Assembly (NCBI GenBank): GCA_900542795.1
Contig: UQPD01000119.1
Coordinates: 1-8,029 of the forward strand
From: an uncultured Prevotella sp.
Lineage (GTDB): Bacteria > Bacteroidota > Bacteroidia > Bacteroidales > Bacteroidaceae
DNA: 8,029 bases
Direction: 5' to 3'
The notes under the pieces: generated by a model
The model's database searches: none
The model's input: the letters and a program-made list of their open reading frames with translations, nothing else
What the model was told of the DNA's origin: nothing
In this document: positions 6,015-8,029 of the stretch, in pieces
How positions within the stretch are numbered: the stretch's first letter is position 1
Layout of the letters: each line of letters begins with the position of its first letter
Program-made: the position numbers and the translations under genes

Positions 6015-7145
6015 TTATTTTATAAGAAGCACAATCATCTTGAGCGAAAAATCAAAGAACACCATCGTGGCATTCACATTTTGCTCAATGTCGCGCTGTG
6101 CGGCAGAAATTTCGTCCATAATCCCCATTACATTTCGCTCGTTAATAAAACGTGCAAAATTCACGGCAAAGTCCGTCTCCTGCCTATTCATGTAATTAAG
6201 TTCTGGATTGCGAAAGTTATACATAAAGTTTTCGCGCACCAGTCGTTGCGCATATTGCAAAAAAGCCTTTTGCTTTTCGCGTCCCCATTGCGAAAGCTGC
6301 ACCGACCATTCGTGCAAGTCCTTAATCTTTCGCATGTAGCACAAACGCATAAACAGCACAAAAAGGTCGAAGAACTGCGCATCGTCAGCATCCATGGTCA
6401 CTTGTGCCAATGCTTGCGTGTAGCTACCTGCTGCCGCACGAGCCACCATGAGCGCATCATCGGCTTGCAAACCATTAAGCCGCTGCAAGGCTTCGGCTAA
6501 CTCCGCAGTTTGCAAAGGCTGAAAGTCTATGCGCTGCGTTCTACTCAAAATGGTCGGCAACATCCTTTCAGGATTATTCGCTGTGAGCACAAACACCGTT
6601 TGCGAAGGCGGTTCTTCAAGAATTTTCAGCAACTTATTGGCACAATCTTTATTCATCTGTTCTGCCAACCACACAATTACTACCCTGTAACCACCTTGGC
6701 TACTTACACTTGCCAATTTGCTAATAATGTTATTAGCCTCTGCCACATTGATGAGCGACTGTTGGTTTTCAACGCCCATACACCGTAGCCAAGTTTGTCG
6801 GTTAAAATAAGGGGTTTGCTGAATTTGCTTGCGCCATTCAGGCAAAAATTGGTCGCTCAGCACCACACCACTCTGCCCTTTAGGCTTAATGGTGGGTAAA
6901 ATAAAATGAAGGTCGGGGTGAGCACACTTTTCCACCATGTGACAGGCAGGGCATTCGCCACAAGCCTCTCCATCAGGAGTAATGTTTTTACACAACAAAC
7001 GCTGCGCCAAGGCAAGCGCCATGGGCAGTTTGCCACATCCCTCAGGTCCTGCAAAAAGCAGAGCATGAGGTATGCGACCTTCGGCAAGCATCTTTTTGAG
7101 TTGTTGCTTCACCGCACTTTGTCCTATCACTTCATTTAATTGCAT
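6015..7145 (-). CDS. holB: DNA polymerase III clamp-loader subunit delta'
   Basis: This AAA+ protein is the delta' subunit of the clamp loader that places the beta sliding clamp on primed DNA at the replication fork. The N-terminus (VIGQSAVKQQLKKML...GRIPHALLFAGPEGCGK) is typical. The P-loop at 33-40 reads GPEGCGKL: it keeps the lysine but has Leu where ATP-binding subunits have Ser or Thr, fitting a subunit that does not hydrolyse ATP. A four-cysteine zinc module follows (Cys52, 62, 65, 68). The Walker-B-region motif is VVIVWLAEQMN (155-165), then NKLLKILEEPP (170-180) and LTANNPERMLPTILSRTQRI, where Arg202 is the expected arginine finger and SRT replaces the usual SRC. At 376 residues it is slightly longer than the Escherichia coli protein; residues about 80-120 look like a lineage-specific insertion. 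It is the first gene of the operon, with a consensus promoter. Confidence 0.95.
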   Translation of the reverse strand: MQLNEVIGQSAVKQQLKKMLAEGRIPHALLFAGPEGCGKLPMALALAQRLLCKNITPDGEACGECPACHMVEKCAHPDLHFILPTIKPKGQSGVVLSDQFLPEWRKQIQQTPYFNRQTWLRCMGVENQQSLINVAEANNIISKLASVSSQGGYRVVIVWLAEQMNKDCANKLLKILEEPPSQTVFVLTANNPERMLPTILSRTQRIDFQPLQTAELAEALQRLNGLQADDALMVARAAAGSYTQALAQVTMDADDAQFFDLFVLFMRLCYMRKIKDLHEWSVQLSQWGREKQKAFLQYAQRLVRENFMYNFRNPELNYMNRQETDFAVNFARFINERNVMGIMDEISAAQRDIEQNVNATMVFFDFSLKMIVLLIK

Positions 7146-7168
7146 GCTATTCTATGGTCTATGACAGA

Positions 7169-7199
7169 CAAAGTTAGCATTTGGCGCGGAATGTACAAA
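7169..7199 (-). promoter_or_regulatory. Promoter of the holB-ricT-gldH operon
   Basis: On the minus strand TTTG (7199-7196) is followed after exactly 19 bases by TAACTTTG (7176-7169), a full match to the Bacteroidota -33/-7 consensus. The -7 element lies 23 bases before the holB ATG, giving a very short leader. No Shine-Dalgarno-like sequence is seen before the ATG. Confidence 0.8.
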
Positions 7200-7214
7200 A
7201 CATTTCGCGCAAAA
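7180..7214. promoter_or_regulatory. Inverted repeat over the holB promoter, candidate operator
   Basis: Arms TTTGGCGCGGAATG (7180-7193) and CATTTCGCGCAAAA (7201-7214) are reverse complements at 12 of 14 positions with a 7-base centre, TACAAAA. The centre contains the holB -33 element and the left arm fills most of the -33 to -7 spacer. The site lies upstream of both predicted transcription starts (leftward holB and rightward flavin reductase), so it would act as DNA rather than as an RNA hairpin. The protein that might bind it is unknown. Confidence 0.55.
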
Positions 7215-7252
7215 CTTCCGTTTTTCTTACAAAAATAAAATCTGCCAAATGC

Positions 7253-7283
7253 TTTGACAGCCTACTTACTTTCTGTATTTTTG
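7253..7283 (+). promoter_or_regulatory. Promoter of the flavin reductase gene
   Basis: TTTG at 7253-7256 is followed after 19 bases by TATTTTTG at 7276-7283, a full match to TTTG-N19-TAnnTTTG. The -7 element is 29 bases before the ATG at 7313. It diverges from the holB promoter, with the inverted repeat of 7180-7214 between the two -7 elements. Confidence 0.78.
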
Positions 7284-7312
7284 CATGCAACAATGCTTAA
7301 ACACTTCAAAAA

Positions 7313-7834
7313 ATGAAAAAGACAGATATTGCAACACTTGCCCAGGAGAATGCCTTCGACCTTATTGGCAAAGAATGGATGCTGGTAACAGGTGGTACCA
7401 AAGAGAACTTCAACATGATGACTGCCTCATGGGGTGGCATTGGTTATTTATGGAACAAACCCGTAGCTTTTATTTTTATTCGTCCCGAACGTGCCACTTA
7501 TCCCTTGCTTGAGGAGAACGAGCACTTTGCGCTTTCGTTTTTAGGCAACGATGAAGCCATGCGCCACATCTACAACTTTTGTGGCAGCAAGTCGGGTCGC
7601 GATTTCAACAAAGCACAAGAGACAGGACTCATCCCTGTCGAAACCGAGCATGGTGCCATTACCTATGAGCAAGCACGTCTCACCATTGAGTGCCGCAAAC
7701 TTTTCCGTTCAGACTTAAAACCTGCAGAATTCCTCGACAAAGCTATCCTCACTCGTTGGTACAACGACCAACCTGGCGGATCGCTTCACACAATGTACGT
7801 GGCAGAAATTGAGAACGTATATATAAAGGAATAA
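7313..7834 (+). CDS. Flavin reductase family protein (FMN-binding split barrel)
   Basis: This 173-residue cytoplasmic protein resembles the flavin-reductase-like, FMN-binding split-barrel family (flavoredoxin type), whose members bind FMN and pass electrons from NAD(P)H or a partner protein. Visible features are KEWMLVTGGT (20-29), NMMTASWGGIGYLWNKPVAFIFIRPERATYPLLEE (34-68), in which NxMTASWG and the RPxRxTY segment are the usual flavin-site signature, then FALSFLG (72-78) and CGSKSGRDFNK. The length fits a single-domain member. The ATG at 7313 is preceded by an A-rich stretch and a consensus promoter, and no ribosome binding site is visible. It is transcribed alone, ending at the terminator at 7891-7941. 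The electron acceptor cannot be told from sequence, so I give no gene symbol. Confidence 0.92.
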   Translation: MKKTDIATLAQENAFDLIGKEWMLVTGGTKENFNMMTASWGGIGYLWNKPVAFIFIRPERATYPLLEENEHFALSFLGNDEAMRHIYNFCGSKSGRDFNKAQETGLIPVETEHGAITYEQARLTIECRKLFRSDLKPAEFLDKAILTRWYNDQPGGSLHTMYVAEIENVYIKE

Positions 7835-7890
7835 GGGTACACGCAAAAAAAGGAAAGGGCTATAAAAGATACACGCATCCTCCACTCACA

Positions 7891-7941
7891 AAAAAACAAC
7901 CGTTTAGAAGACTATACTACCGTTCTAAACGATTGTTTTTT
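7891..7941 (+). terminator. Rho-independent terminator of the flavin reductase gene
   Basis: Arms 7891-7909 and 7923-7941 pair over 19 positions with one C-A mismatch and a 13-base loop. The core is CGTTTAGAA with TTCTAAACG, and the right arm ends in a run of T followed by GTTTT. It lies 56 bases past the stop codon. Confidence 0.85.
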
Positions 7942-7985
7942 GTTTTATCTCCCCAACACCCTATTTTTAGTAAACAAAAAGTCTA

Positions 7986-8020
7986 TTGATTAACTCGACC
8001 AAGTTAATTGATTAACTTTG
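7986..8020 (+). promoter_or_regulatory. Right-edge control region: -7 element within repeated half-sites
   Basis: TAACTTTG (8013-8020) is a full -7 match and points rightward out of the window. It is overlapped by AGTTAA (8002-8007) facing TTAACT (8012-8017), and ATTAACT (7989-7995) faces AGTTAAT (8002-8008). The ten bases TTGATTAACT occur twice, at 7986 and 8008, 22 bases apart. This looks like an operator on the promoter of the next gene, which cannot be seen. Confidence 0.5.
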
Positions 8021-8029
8021 CCTTTTCTA

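Noticed and set aside
1..8029. tRNA, rRNA, insertion sequence, phage or defence genes
   Set aside because: I saw no cloverleaf, rRNA motif, transposase, integrase or defence-family motif in any frame.

Overview
The window looks like chromosomal core DNA from a Bacteroidota bacterium, most likely order Bacteroidales and perhaps Prevotellaceae. Four things suggest this. Promoter-like sequences follow the Bacteroidota pattern TTTG-N19-TAnnTTTG. No start codon has a convincing Shine-Dalgarno sequence. A gldH-type lipoprotein gene is present. The order holB, ricT (PSP1/YaaT), gldH is the arrangement I know from this phylum. The genus is an inference from general protein resemblance only.

Layout, left to right. 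Bases 1-182 hold a leftward -7 promoter element for a gene beyond the left edge and the terminator of the first gene. Two leftward genes follow: an unrecognised 82-residue protein (183-431) and a signal-peptide-bearing, probably outer-membrane beta-barrel protein (511-1764). A divergent promoter region (1765-1940) separates them from rightward gpmI (1941-3476), which encodes the cofactor-independent phosphoglycerate mutase of glycolysis. gpmI ends at a 20-bp hairpin terminator that should work in both directions. A 357-bp gap between convergent genes (3477-3833) holds a duplicated block of about 122 bp made of a GC-rich GAAA-loop hairpin and a ladder of ACATTT words spaced 21-24 bp apart.

A leftward operon follows, in transcription order holB (7145-6015, clamp-loader delta' subunit), ricT (6006-4423, PSP1/YaaT protein) and gldH (4343-3834, lipoprotein). 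Its promoter is a clean -33/-7 match and is overlapped by a strong inverted repeat that looks like an operator. Diverging from it is a flavin-reductase-family gene (7313-7834) with its own consensus promoter and terminator. The right edge (7951-8029) carries another -7 element embedded in repeated TTAACT/AGTTAA half-sites, probably the control region of the next gene.

Most of the window is ordinary housekeeping DNA and I see no clear new multi-gene system. The parts most worth a second look are the repeat ladder at 3561-3834, the inverted repeat over the holB promoter, the expanded cysteine-rich N-terminus and Arg/Asn/Glu-rich tail of RicT, and the half-site cluster at the right edge.
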